Part shown: positions 26,866 through 34,876 of the stretch, piece by piece
Layout of the letters: each line of letters begins with the position of its first letter
How positions within the stretch are numbered: the stretch's first letter is position 1
NCBI RefSeq assembly: GCF_000196675.2
Contig: NC_015312.1
Span: 4,154,001 to 4,218,000 of the forward strand
DNA length: 64,000 nt
Source: Pseudonocardia benzenivorans CB1190
GTDB lineage: Bacteria; Actinomycetota; Actinomycetes; Mycobacteriales; Pseudonocardiaceae
Reading direction: 5' to 3'
Notes under the pieces: model-generated
The model's input: only the letters and a program-made list of their open reading frames with translations
Told to the model about the DNA's origin: nothing
The model's database searches: none
Program-made: the position numbers and the translations under genes

Positions 26866-27882
26866 ATGAAGATCGGGATGGTCGGGCTGGGCCGCATGGG
26901 CGCCAACATGGTGCGGCGGCTGCTGCGCGACGGGCACGAGTGCGTCGTCCACGACGTCTCACCGGACGCGGTGAAGCAACTGGAGTCCGAGGGCGCCATC
27001 GGCGCGGGGTCGCTGGCCGAGCTCGTCGCCAAGCTCGAGGCACCGCGCACGGTGTGGCTCATGCTGCCCGCCGCGATCACCGGCCAGATCGTCGACCAGG
27101 TGCTGGAGCTCGTCGAGCCAGGGGACGCGATCGTCGACGGCGGCAACTCCTCCTACCGCGACGACATCGACCGGGCCGAGCTCACCGCGACCCGCGGCGT
27201 CGACTACGTCGACTGCGGCACCAGCGGCGGGGTCTGGGGCCTCGACCGCGGCTACTGCCTGATGATCGGCGGGCCCGACCGGGCCGTCGACCGGCTCGAC
27301 CCGATCTTCGCGTCGCTGGCCCCGGGGGTCGGCGACGTCGCGCGCACCCCCGGCCGCACCGGCGAGCCGTCGCCGTCCGAGCACGGCTACCTGCACTGCG
27401 GGCCGTCGGGCGCCGGGCACTTCGTCAAGATGGTGCACAACGGCATCGAGTACGCGCTGATGGCCGCCTACGCCGAGGGCCTCAACATCATCAAGAACGC
27501 GGGGATCGGCAAGCACCCCCAGGAGATCGACGCGGAGACCGCGCCGCTGGCCGCACCGAAGTACTACCCGTTCGACCAGATCGACCTCGGCGAGGTCGCC
27601 GAGGTGTGGCGGCGAGGCTCGGTCGTCAGCTCGTGGCTGCTGGACCTGACGGCGGAGGCGCTGCACGCCGACCCGGAGCTCGAGCAGTTCTCCGGCCGCG
27701 TGTCCGACTCCGGCGAGGGTCGCTGGACCTCGATCGCCGCCATCGAGGAGGGTGTCTCCGCACCCCTGCTGACCACGGCGCTCTACGCCCGGTTCGGCTC
27801 CCGCGGCAGCGAGGTCTTCGCGGACAAGATCCAGTCGGCGCAGCGGAAGGGCTTCGGCGGGCACATCGAGAAGAAGGCATGA
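26866..27882 (+). CDS. gnd: 6-phosphogluconate dehydrogenase, decarboxylating, short (GndA/YqeC-like) form
   Basis: A 338-residue enzyme that oxidises 6-phosphogluconate to ribulose 5-phosphate and CO2. The Rossmann motif GMVGLGRMGANMVRRL, DGGNSSYRDD, YVDCGTSGGVWGL, the catalytic lysine and asparagine region GHFVKMVHNGIEYALMAAYAEGL and the C-terminal RGSVVSSWLLDLT are intact. The ~330-residue length fits the short NAD-preferring class found in actinobacteria. The ATGA overlap with zwf indicates a coupled pentose-phosphate operon that would generate NAD(P)H. Confidence 0.93.
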   Translation: MKIGMVGLGRMGANMVRRLLRDGHECVVHDVSPDAVKQLESEGAIGAGSLAELVAKLEAPRTVWLMLPAAITGQIVDQVLELVEPGDAIVDGGNSSYRDDIDRAELTATRGVDYVDCGTSGGVWGLDRGYCLMIGGPDRAVDRLDPIFASLAPGVGDVARTPGRTGEPSPSEHGYLHCGPSGAGHFVKMVHNGIEYALMAAYAEGLNIIKNAGIGKHPQEIDAETAPLAAPKYYPFDQIDLGEVAEVWRRGSVVSSWLLDLTAEALHADPELEQFSGRVSDSGEGRWTSIAAIEEGVSAPLLTTALYARFGSRGSEVFADKIQSAQRKGFGGHIEKKA

Positions 27883-29273
27883 GCGCGCCCGTCCCCGGTG
27901 ACGTCCTCGTCCTGTTCGGGATCAGCGGCGACCTGGCGCACAAGAAGATCCTGCCCGCGCTCTACCGGCTGACCGAGCGCGGCGAGCTGACCGTGCCGGT
28001 CGTCGGCGTCGCGTTGACCGACTGGGACACCGAGGTCCTGCGCAGCCACGCCGCCGACGCCGTGCGGGAGGCGATCGAGAAGGTCGACGACGATGTGCTG
28101 CAACGGTTCCTGGGCCTGCTGACGCTCGTCGCCGGTGACTACGCCGACGGGTCGACGTTCTCCCGGCTCGCCGACGAGGTCCGCGCGCGGGCCGAGCCCG
28201 ACGACCCGTTCGTCGTGCACTACCTCGCGGTGCCCCCGAGCCTGTTCGGGACGGTCGCCGACGCGCTCGCGACGGTCGGCCTGCACCGGCGGGCGCGGCT
28301 CGTCGTCGAGAAGCCGTTCGGGCACGATCTCGCCTCGGCCCGCGCGCTCAACGCCGCGCTGGCCCGGCACTACACCGAGGACCAGGTCTTCCGCGTGGAC
28401 CACTACCTCGGCAAGGAGTCCGTCGAGGACCTGCTGGTGCTGCGGTTCGCGAACACGGTCCTCGAGCCGCTGTGGAGCCGCACCTGGGTGGACCGCATCG
28501 AGATCACGATGGCGGAGAGCTTCGACGTCGCCGACCGGGGCTCGTTCTACGACGCCGTCGGCACGGTGCGCGACGTCGTGCAGAACCACCTGCTGCAGGT
28601 GCTGGCGTACCTGACGATGGAGGCGCCGCGCAGCGACGCGGCCGACGACCAGCGCGACGCCAAGCACGCGCTGCTCGCCTCGGTGCGGGCGATCGACCCG
28701 GCCGAGACCGTCCGCGGCCAGTACACGGGCTACCTCGATGTGCCCGGTGTCGCGCCGGGCTCGACGACGGAGACGTTCGTGTCGGTCGTCCTGCACATCG
28801 ACGACTGGCGCTGGACCGGCGTGCCCGTGCACATCCGGGCGGGCAAGGCGCTGCCGGAGACGCTGCTGGAGATCGACGTCGTCCTGCAGGCCCCGCCACG
28901 GCCGCTGTTCACCGGCGTCGACACCGGGACCCCGCCCGCCAACCGGATCCGGATCCGGCTGCAGCCCGACTCCGGCGTGACGTTCTTCGTGCTCGCCAAG
29001 CAGCCCGGCCAGGGCGACGTGGCCGTCGAGGTGCCGGTGTCGGTCGACCTGCGGCAGGTCCTCGGCCTCGCGCACGAGCCCTACGAGCGGATCTTCGGCG
29101 ACGCGCTGGTGGGCGACCCCGCCCACTTCGCACGGTTCGACACGCTCGAGGAGGCCTGGCGCATCGTCGCGCCGATCCTGGATCCCGGCACGACGCCGCA
29201 GCCCTACGCCCCCGGCACCTGGGGGCCGGAGGGCGGGCCGGTCACGGCCGGAACCACAACGTCCAACGCGTGA
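27879..29273 (+). CDS. zwf: Glucose-6-phosphate dehydrogenase
   Basis: A 464-residue enzyme that oxidises glucose 6-phosphate to 6-phosphogluconolactone. The cofactor motif is FGISGDLAHKKILPALYRL. The catalytic signature RVDHYLGKE is intact, as are VVEKPFGHDLASA, GTVRDVVQNHLLQVLAYLTMEAP, PVHIRAGKALPET and EPYERIFGDALVGDPAHFAR. The ATG overlaps the gnd stop (ATGA). The last 32 bp overlap the 3' end of the convergent GNAT gene. No opcA or tal gene is adjacent, so this is probably a second G6PDH separate from the usual tkt-tal-zwf-opcA cluster; that is inference. Confidence 0.94.
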   Translation: MSAPVPGDVLVLFGISGDLAHKKILPALYRLTERGELTVPVVGVALTDWDTEVLRSHAADAVREAIEKVDDDVLQRFLGLLTLVAGDYADGSTFSRLADEVRARAEPDDPFVVHYLAVPPSLFGTVADALATVGLHRRARLVVEKPFGHDLASARALNAALARHYTEDQVFRVDHYLGKESVEDLLVLRFANTVLEPLWSRTWVDRIEITMAESFDVADRGSFYDAVGTVRDVVQNHLLQVLAYLTMEAPRSDAADDQRDAKHALLASVRAIDPAETVRGQYTGYLDVPGVAPGSTTETFVSVVLHIDDWRWTGVPVHIRAGKALPETLLEIDVVLQAPPRPLFTGVDTGTPPANRIRIRLQPDSGVTFFVLAKQPGQGDVAVEVPVSVDLRQVLGLAHEPYERIFGDALVGDPAHFARFDTLEEAWRIVAPILDPGTTPQPYAPGTWGPEGGPVTAGTTTSNA

Positions 29274-30084
29274 CGGGCAGGTAGCCGAGCTCCCGGTAGA
29301 CCCCGGCGCCGGCGTCGCTGGCGATGAGGATCGCCGGGTCCGCCGGCGCGGCGGTCGTCGCCGCCCACGTGACCGCCGCGCCGACGCCGCGTCGCCGGAA
29401 CCGCGGCAGCGTCGCGACCGCCTCGACGTCGACGACGCCGTGGCCGACGTGGGACAGCGCGCAGCCGGCCGGCTCGCCGTCGACCCGGGCCAGCCAGAAC
29501 CTGCTCGTCCCGCCGAGCAGGCCGGCGGGCGCAGGTGAGGCGGGCGTCGGGTACCCGTCGGCGAGCACCCGGTCCCACACCTGCAGCAGGCCCGGGTCGG
29601 TCACCTCCTCGACGGTGACGTCCGGCCCCCGTGAGTGGCGACGGTCGCCGGAGCGACCATCGCCACTCACGACCGCCGGGGCGCCGGGGCGGCCCGCGGG
29701 CCGGACCATGAACGGCGGATGGCCCATCAGCACCAGGCCCGCGGGGCGGAGATCGGCCGTCGGCAGGGGGCTGACCAGGAGGAACGACCGCCCTGGCGGA
29801 AAGAACGCCGCGATCCGCGCGGCCGCGCCGGCGTCGGGCGGTTCCGTCGCCACGGCGACGTTGAGGAACAGACAGGGCGAGGACGCGTCGGCGAGGACGA
29901 GGCCGGGCTCGCGCAGCGCCGTCCCGCCCGCCGCCCGGGCCCATGCGACCGCCCGGTCGCCCATGGCCCGCAGCGCGGCGAGCGTCAGGGTGTCGGTCGA
30001 CGGTGTCGCGTCGTCGGTCCCGGTCCCGAGGGGCGACGAGGCGTCGGTGCTGGTGGCGGTGGTGGTGATGCCGGTCGCGGTCAC
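29242..30084 (-). CDS. GNAT-family N-acetyltransferase carrying an in-frame palindromic insertion
   Basis: A 280-residue protein. The N-terminal part (~30-130; LAALRAMGDRAVAWARAAGGTALREPGLVLADASSPCLFLNVAV) looks like a degenerate acyltransferase half. The C-terminal GNAT domain (~155-280) has ARVDGEPAGCALSHVGHGVVDVEAVATLPRFRRRGVGAAVTWAATTAA, with the acetyl-CoA motif RRRGVGAA, and ends YRELGYLPVTRWTLWFRP. Residues ~139-152 (VVSGDGRSGDRRHS) are encoded by the ~40-bp element at 29631-29670. The GTG start is 5 bp after the methyltransferase stop, so the two are co-transcribed. The 3' end overlaps zwf. The acceptor substrate is unknown. Confidence 0.85.
   Translation of the reverse strand: MTATGITTTATSTDASSPLGTGTDDATPSTDTLTLAALRAMGDRAVAWARAAGGTALREPGLVLADASSPCLFLNVAVATEPPDAGAAARIAAFFPPGRSFLLVSPLPTADLRPAGLVLMGHPPFMVRPAGRPGAPAVVSGDGRSGDRRHSRGPDVTVEEVTDPGLLQVWDRVLADGYPTPASPAPAGLLGGTSRFWLARVDGEPAGCALSHVGHGVVDVEAVATLPRFRRRGVGAAVTWAATTAAPADPAILIASDAGAGVYRELGYLPVTRWTLWFRP
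29631..29670. repeat. GTGAGTGGCG palindromic element, copy C (inside a coding sequence)
   Basis: Left arm GTGAGTGGCGACGGTCGC (29631-29648), loop CGGA, right arm GCGACCATCGCCACTCAC (29653-29670), with one mismatch. It lies in frame within the GNAT gene, in the linker between its two domains, and adds about 13 residues without a stop. Confidence 0.9.
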
Positions 30085-30089
30085 GGTGA

Positions 30090-31169
30090 TCAGCCCTCCA
30101 GCCGGTAGAAGCGGAACATGGGGTCCGCGATCGGGAGGTCGACGACACCGGTGAAGCCGGCCTCGGCGGCGTAGCGGCGCAACGTCGCCGGGCGCATGAC
30201 GGTGCCCGTCGCGGCCGACGGCTCGGTGCACCGGCCGACCGGCAGGCAGTGCAGCACGCTGGCCGCGTAGAACAGCCGGTCCAGCGGGCCGCCCGGCACG
30301 GCGAACTCGTCGGCGGCGTTCTCGTCCATGACGACGACGGGCCCGTGGGTGAGCCGGCGCGCGGTGCGCAGGGCGGCCACCGGGTCGGCGAGGTCGTGGA
30401 TCATCTCGAAGGCCAGCACCCCGGCGTGGTCCCCGGTCAGTGCGGGATCGGTGACGTCGGCGACCACGAAGCGGACCCGGTCGGCGACGCCCGCCTCGGC
30501 CGCGTTGCGTCGTGCGGCCTCGACGGAGGCGGGGTCCACGTCGAAGGCGTCGACCGTCGCGGCCGGGAACCCCCGGGCCAGTGCGATGGCCGCCCAGCCG
30601 ACGCCGCAGCCCAGCTCGGCGACGGACCCGCCCGCGCGCAGCGCGGCCTCGAGATCGGGGACGGCGGGCAGCCACTCGGACACGAGGCGGCCGGTGTAGG
30701 CGGCCCGGTTGAACCCGCCCTGCGCGTGGTGGACGCCGTAGTCGGCGTACGGCACACCCCCACCGGTCCGGTACGCGCGCTCCACCGCCGGCATGACGCG
30801 GCCGGCGGACTCCAGGAACCCGGCCAGCGGCAGGACGTTCGCCGGGCTGTCCGGGTCGAGCAGCACCGCCTCGGCGCCCATGGGCAGGGTGTAGCGGCGC
30901 TGGTCGGGCGCGGCGGCGGGGTCGTCGACGTCCAGGATCGCGGCCGTGGCCTGCTGCTCGCACCACTCTCGGACGTACCGGGCGTCGACGCCGGTGCGTG
31001 CGGCCAGCTCGGGCGCGGTGGCGGGCCCGGCGGCGAGGCCGCGGTAGAGCCCGAGGCGGTCCCCCAGGCCGATCGTGAGCAGCTCGAACGCGCCCAGCCC
31101 CGCCTCGAGGATCCGTCCCGCCAGCTGTTCGGCGACCTGGTCGGGGGTGTGCGGCGCGGTCGTCGTCAT
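30090..31169 (-). CDS. Class I SAM-dependent methyltransferase with N-terminal winged helix
   Basis: A 359-residue protein. Residues ~1-100 form an O-methyltransferase-type dimerisation/winged-helix region (GAFELLTIGLGDRLGLYRGLAAGPATAPELAARTGVDARYVREWCEQQA). The Rossmann methyltransferase domain starts with the SAM motif SVAELGCGVGWAAIALARGFP, followed by VDAFDVDPASVEAARRN, VRFVVADVTDP and VLAFEMIHDLADPVAALRTARRL. A good AGGAGG precedes the ATG. It is upstream of, and 5 bp from, the GNAT gene. Similar proteins act on small molecules in secondary metabolism or detoxification; the substrate is not deducible. Confidence 0.87.
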   Translation of the reverse strand: MTTTAPHTPDQVAEQLAGRILEAGLGAFELLTIGLGDRLGLYRGLAAGPATAPELAARTGVDARYVREWCEQQATAAILDVDDPAAAPDQRRYTLPMGAEAVLLDPDSPANVLPLAGFLESAGRVMPAVERAYRTGGGVPYADYGVHHAQGGFNRAAYTGRLVSEWLPAVPDLEAALRAGGSVAELGCGVGWAAIALARGFPAATVDAFDVDPASVEAARRNAAEAGVADRVRFVVADVTDPALTGDHAGVLAFEMIHDLADPVAALRTARRLTHGPVVVMDENAADEFAVPGGPLDRLFYAASVLHCLPVGRCTEPSAATGTVMRPATLRRYAAEAGFTGVVDLPIADPMFRFYRLEG

Positions 31170-31245
31170 GTCGTCCTCCTCGGCTCGCTCTCCGTGCGGT
31201 CACCGGAGAGGCGCCAGATCGGACGTGGCGGTGCCACTCGGCGTG

Positions 31246-34200
31246 CTACAGCCGCCAGCGCACCTCGCGGTCGGGCGCGTAGCGGCAGAAGGTGCCCGTG
31301 CGGACCGACACCGTCAGGTGCCGGCCGAGGTCCGGGTGCGCGGCGTCGATGCGGGCCAGTGCCTGCCGGATCCGGTTGCCGACGGCCTTGCGCATCCGCT
31401 CGACGTCCGAGCCGGCCGTGCGTGGCCGGCCGCCGAGTCGGGTGACCGCGCCGAGCTCGGCGAGCAGTGCCTCGCGTTCGGCGACCGCCCGGGCGCGGCG
31501 CCCGTCGTCGTTGTTGTCGGCAGCGTCGTCGATCTCGGCGGCCAGCTGCCGCAGCCGGGCACGGTAGGCCTCGACGGCCGTCCGGTCGGCGAGCTCGACG
31601 GGTCTCGTCGCGACAGCGGCGCCGAGCGCGCCGGTGAGCTCGTGCACCGCGACCTCCCGGCCGGGTCGCGCCAGCAGGACCGCGAGGTCGCGCATGCCCT
31701 TGGAGTCGCGCAGCCGCACCTCGCGGCCCGCCCACCCGACCGTCCAGATCTCCCCGGCCCGCCGGAACACGGCCTCCCCCGACTCGACGGCCGCGGTGCC
31801 GTCCGACGCCCTGCCGTCCGACGCCCTGCCGTCCGACGCCGGGACGGCCCGCGCCGGCCCGCCCCGGGCCGTCCCGGCCTGCGCGGGGCCGGCCCATCGG
31901 CGGGACCGCTCCCCCAGCGCCGCACCGGCCGCCGTGTCGAGCTCGGCGGCGACGGCCAGGTGGCGGCGGGCGGCCGTGTCGTCGCCGAGCAGCGCGGCGA
32001 TCCTGCCGAGGTGTCCGGCCACGCAGCCCCACGTGCCGGCGAGGAGCCCCTCGATCGCGAAGAGGCCGGCGAAGGGGGAGAGCAGCTCGTGCAGCGCGCG
32101 GGCGGCGTCCCGGTCCCCGAGCAGGACCGCGGCCCGGGCGGCCTGCACGGCCTCGGGCAGCCACTCGCTGTCGCGCTCGTCCTCGGACATCCCGGCGCCC
32201 CGGCCGTCGAGCCACCGGTGCAGCGCCTGGCGCGCCGCGGCGGGAGCGCCGGACAGCGCGTGCAGCAGCGCGATCGTGCAGTGCGCCGAGTCACCGAGGT
32301 CTGGGGCCAGCTCGAGGAAGCGCTCGACGACGACGGAGGCGCGCCCCGCGAGCCCCTCGCGCACGAACCCCTGGGTCAGCCCGAGCAGCTCGGCGTTGGT
32401 GCTGCCGGAGAGCTCGGCGAGCCGGCGCAGCTCCGCGGCGTGCGCGGCCTCGGCCGCGGCGTCGCCGCGCATCGTCGCCCTGGTCCCGCGCCAGAGCGGG
32501 ACCAGCCACGCGAGGTCCGGGCGGCGCACCGCGTCGGCGACCCGCGCATAGCGGTCGATCTCGACGTCGACCCCCGCCCAGTCGCCCGCCTCGGCCAGCG
32601 CGACCAGCCGTAGCCGCCTGCCGAGCAGCTCGACGGCCCGGTCGCCCGCCGTGCGCGCGGTCTCGACGATCTCCGTCGCCGCCTCCCGGCGTGCGGCGAC
32701 GTACTGCGGCCCCGCGGCGGCGTCGCACCAGGCGGCGAGCGCCCCGGCCGACGCCCGGGCGTTCCCGAGCCGGCCCGCCGCCGCCACGGCCTCCTCCGCG
32801 ACGGCCTGGCGACGACGCGCCCCGCGGGTGAAGGCCAGCGCGACCAACAACCTGGCCGTCAGCGTGCAGCGCAGCACCGAGTCGCCCGCCGGGAGCGCGG
32901 CGAGGGCCTCCTCGAGCAGCACGACCCGGTCGGGGTCGGACAGGTCGACCTCGAAACCGGCGGCGCCACCGGTGCGGCCCAGCGCGGCGGTCGCGAGCAG
33001 CTCGGGGGGGCCGGTGCCGCGGGCCAGCTCGGCGGCGGCGGTGAACGCGGCGCGGGCCGCGGGCGGGTCCCCCGCGGCGAGCAGGGCCTCCCCGCGGGCG
33101 CACAGCAGCGCCGGGCGGCGTGCGTCGGGTTCGTCGTCGGGCAGCGCCGCGAGCGCGGCCGCGAGCCAGCCCGCGGCGTCCTCGTACGCGGTGGCGGCGA
33201 CGGCGAGCCCGGCCGCCGACTCGGCCGCCGCGGCGGCGGCGCGGGCCTCGGCGGGATCACCCGACAACCGCGCCGCGGCCAGCATCTGGTGCGCGACGGC
33301 CGCGGCCGACGCGGTCCCGGCCGCCTGCCGTGCCGCCAGCGCCGACACCGCCCGCCGGTGCAGGTCGAGCCGCTGCTGCGGCGGCGTCCGGGCGGACACG
33401 GTGTCGGCCACGAGCGCGTGCGGGAACCGGTAGCGGTCGTGGCCGACCCGCAGCAGCCCGGCGTCGACGGCGGGGGCGACGGTCTCCGCGACCGCCGCGG
33501 GCGGGAGATCCGAGACGCGGGCCAGCAGCACCGCGTCCACCCCGGACGTCACGCCGACGTCGAGCGCCGCCGCCGCGCGCAGCACGGTCTCGCTGCCGTC
33601 GGGGAGCCGGTCGAGCCGCCGGTCGAGGACGGCCCGCACGCCGCCGGGAACCTCCGCGTCGCGGCCGGCGCGGCGCATCCGGACGACCTCGGCGGCGAAG
33701 AACGGGTTGCCGCCGGTGCGGGCGTGCAGGTCGACCGCCGCCGCCGCGTCCAGCGAGACGCCGGTGAGCTCCGCCAGCACGGGCATCAGATCGGCCGCCG
33801 CGAGCCCGCGCAGGCCGAGGCGGCGGTCGGCGGCCAGCGCGTCGAGGGTGCGTGCCGCGCCGGGATCGGTGTCGCGGACGGTCGCGAGCAGCACGACCGG
33901 CGCGACCGCCAGGTGCGCGCGCAGGGCGGCGAGCACCCGCAGCGTGGGCGCGTCGGCCCACTGCAGGTCGTCGACGACGACGAGCAGCGGCGCGGCATCG
34001 CGCAGGGCGTCGGCGACCGCCTCGAACAGCAGGAACCGGGCGAACTCCGGTTCCGCCGAGGCCGGGACCTCCATGACGTCCGCGCGGCCGAGGGCGTCGA
34101 GCAGCTGCGCGACGGGCCAGTACGGCGGCGCGCCGCCGTCGGCGACGCAGGCCGCCCACGCGACGCGTACGCCGTCGGCCCGCAGCCGGTCGGCGACCTC

Positions 34201-34329
34201 CGCCACGAGCCGGGTCTTGCCGATGCCGGCGTCGCCGACGATCAGCGCGGACGTGCTGCGACCCGCCGCGAACGCCGCGGCGGCCGCCGCGAGCAGCTCG
34301 CGCAGCTCGGCCTCCCGACCGTGGAGCAC
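31246..34329 (-). CDS. Large AAA/STAND-type ATPase regulator with C-terminal winged-helix-like domain
   Basis: A 1027-residue protein. The N-terminal NTPase has Walker A GDAGIGKTRL (~33) and Walker B LLVVVDDLQWAD (~118), like the MalT/LuxR and SARP-associated ATPases. Then comes a long alpha-helical, TPR-like region (~330-820, many Ala/Arg/Leu helices). A linker with three SDGRA repeats (~837-850) leads to a C-terminal segment (VFRRAGEIWTVGWAGREVRLRDSKGMRDLAVLLARPGREVAVHELTGAL) that resembles winged-helix-type DNA-binding domains of this group rather than a LuxR HTH. The last residues contain RMRKAVGNRIRQALARIDAAHPDLGRHL. It is probably a signal-integrating transcription factor. The start is a GTG; the target is unknown. 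Confidence 0.75.
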   Translation of the reverse strand: MLHGREAELRELLAAAAAAFAAGRSTSALIVGDAGIGKTRLVAEVADRLRADGVRVAWAACVADGGAPPYWPVAQLLDALGRADVMEVPASAEPEFARFLLFEAVADALRDAAPLLVVVDDLQWADAPTLRVLAALRAHLAVAPVVLLATVRDTDPGAARTLDALAADRRLGLRGLAAADLMPVLAELTGVSLDAAAAVDLHARTGGNPFFAAEVVRMRRAGRDAEVPGGVRAVLDRRLDRLPDGSETVLRAAAALDVGVTSGVDAVLLARVSDLPPAAVAETVAPAVDAGLLRVGHDRYRFPHALVADTVSARTPPQQRLDLHRRAVSALAARQAAGTASAAAVAHQMLAAARLSGDPAEARAAAAAAESAAGLAVAATAYEDAAGWLAAALAALPDDEPDARRPALLCARGEALLAAGDPPAARAAFTAAAELARGTGPPELLATAALGRTGGAAGFEVDLSDPDRVVLLEEALAALPAGDSVLRCTLTARLLVALAFTRGARRRQAVAEEAVAAAGRLGNARASAGALAAWCDAAAGPQYVAARREAATEIVETARTAGDRAVELLGRRLRLVALAEAGDWAGVDVEIDRYARVADAVRRPDLAWLVPLWRGTRATMRGDAAAEAAHAAELRRLAELSGSTNAELLGLTQGFVREGLAGRASVVVERFLELAPDLGDSAHCTIALLHALSGAPAAARQALHRWLDGRGAGMSEDERDSEWLPEAVQAARAAVLLGDRDAARALHELLSPFAGLFAIEGLLAGTWGCVAGHLGRIAALLGDDTAARRHLAVAAELDTAAGAALGERSRRWAGPAQAGTARGGPARAVPASDGRASDGRASDGTAAVESGEAVFRRAGEIWTVGWAGREVRLRDSKGMRDLAVLLARPGREVAVHELTGALGAAVATRPVELADRTAVEAYRARLRQLAAEIDDAADNNDDGRRARAVAEREALLAELGAVTRLGGRPRTAGSDVERMRKAVGNRIRQALARIDAAHPDLGRHLTVSVRTGTFCRYAPDREVRWRL
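31798..31840 (-). repeat. 15-bp tandem repeat in the ATPase-regulator linker
   Basis: GCCGTCCGACGCCCT (plus-strand reading) occurs at 31798-31812 and 31813-31827, with a 13-bp partial third copy at 31828-31840. The period is a multiple of three, so copy number could vary without a frameshift. It encodes SDGRA units in the interdomain linker. Confidence 0.85.
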
Positions 34330-34383
34330 GGCGGGAGTATGGCCGTCACCGCGCCGGCGCGGAACCCCGCGCCGTGCGCCGGA

Positions 34384-34554
34384 TCAGCGCGGCAGCGCCT
34401 TGTTGTTGCGGTTCTTGATCGCGCTGTACGCGGCGGCACCGACGAACAGCAGCGCCCCGATCACCAGCGCGACGCCGAGGAACTTGAAGACCGCTCCGAG
34501 CACCGAGATGACGATCCAGATCGCGAGGGCGACACCCAGGATCTTCAGCAGCAT
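34384..34554 (-). CDS. Small hydrophobic membrane protein
   Basis: A 56-residue protein, MLLKILGVALAIWIVISVLGAVF followed by a second hydrophobic stretch (LGVALVIGALLFVGAAAYSAI) and a basic tail KNRNNKALPR. It has two predicted membrane segments. It resembles small actinobacterial DUF-type membrane proteins of unknown role. I chose the ATG at 34554 because GAGAGG precedes it and upstream in-frame residues are polar and unrelated. The IS110-type element inserted upstream may have replaced its original promoter region. Confidence 0.7.
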   Translation of the reverse strand: MLLKILGVALAIWIVISVLGAVFKFLGVALVIGALLFVGAAAYSAIKNRNNKALPR

Positions 34555-34639
34555 GTCCCAACCTCTCGTCGGTCTACACCCGTCCGACGAACGGGCGCGC
34601 CCAGGAGTTCCCGGAGCGTGCTCACTGGTGCACCCTCCT

Positions 34640-34876
34640 TGTGTCCGAGTCGGATCGTTGATCCAGGATTCGGGCGCACCTGAGGTTCCCACCGGGCCAT
34701 CGCCCTGCTCGCTCGACCTTCGAGGTCCGGCGTGAGTTCAGCGAGGTCCGGTGGCCCAGGACGCGCCGACTGGCTACAGGGCTGAGCACCGTCGAGTGCC
34801 GATCAGTGAGCGACCGGCTGCCGCGTCCCGGGACCACCGGGTGTCTTCCCACTGCGCCAACAGCGAGGAGACGACC
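34640..34876 (+). ncRNA. Probable bridge-RNA (guide RNA) region of the IS110 element
   Basis: In IS110-group elements a structured RNA encoded between the left end and the recombinase gene guides target and donor recognition, as known for IS621. This interval is non-coding in the sense direction, of the right size and position, and contains foldbacks such as GACCT-TCG-AGGTC (34715-34727) and CCCGGGACCACCGGG near 34827. Exact limits and loops cannot be assigned by eye. Confidence 0.45.

Noticed and set aside
31246..34329. LuxR-type (LAL) regulator
   Set aside because: The ATPase half fits, but the C-terminus has no LuxR helix-turn-helix signature.
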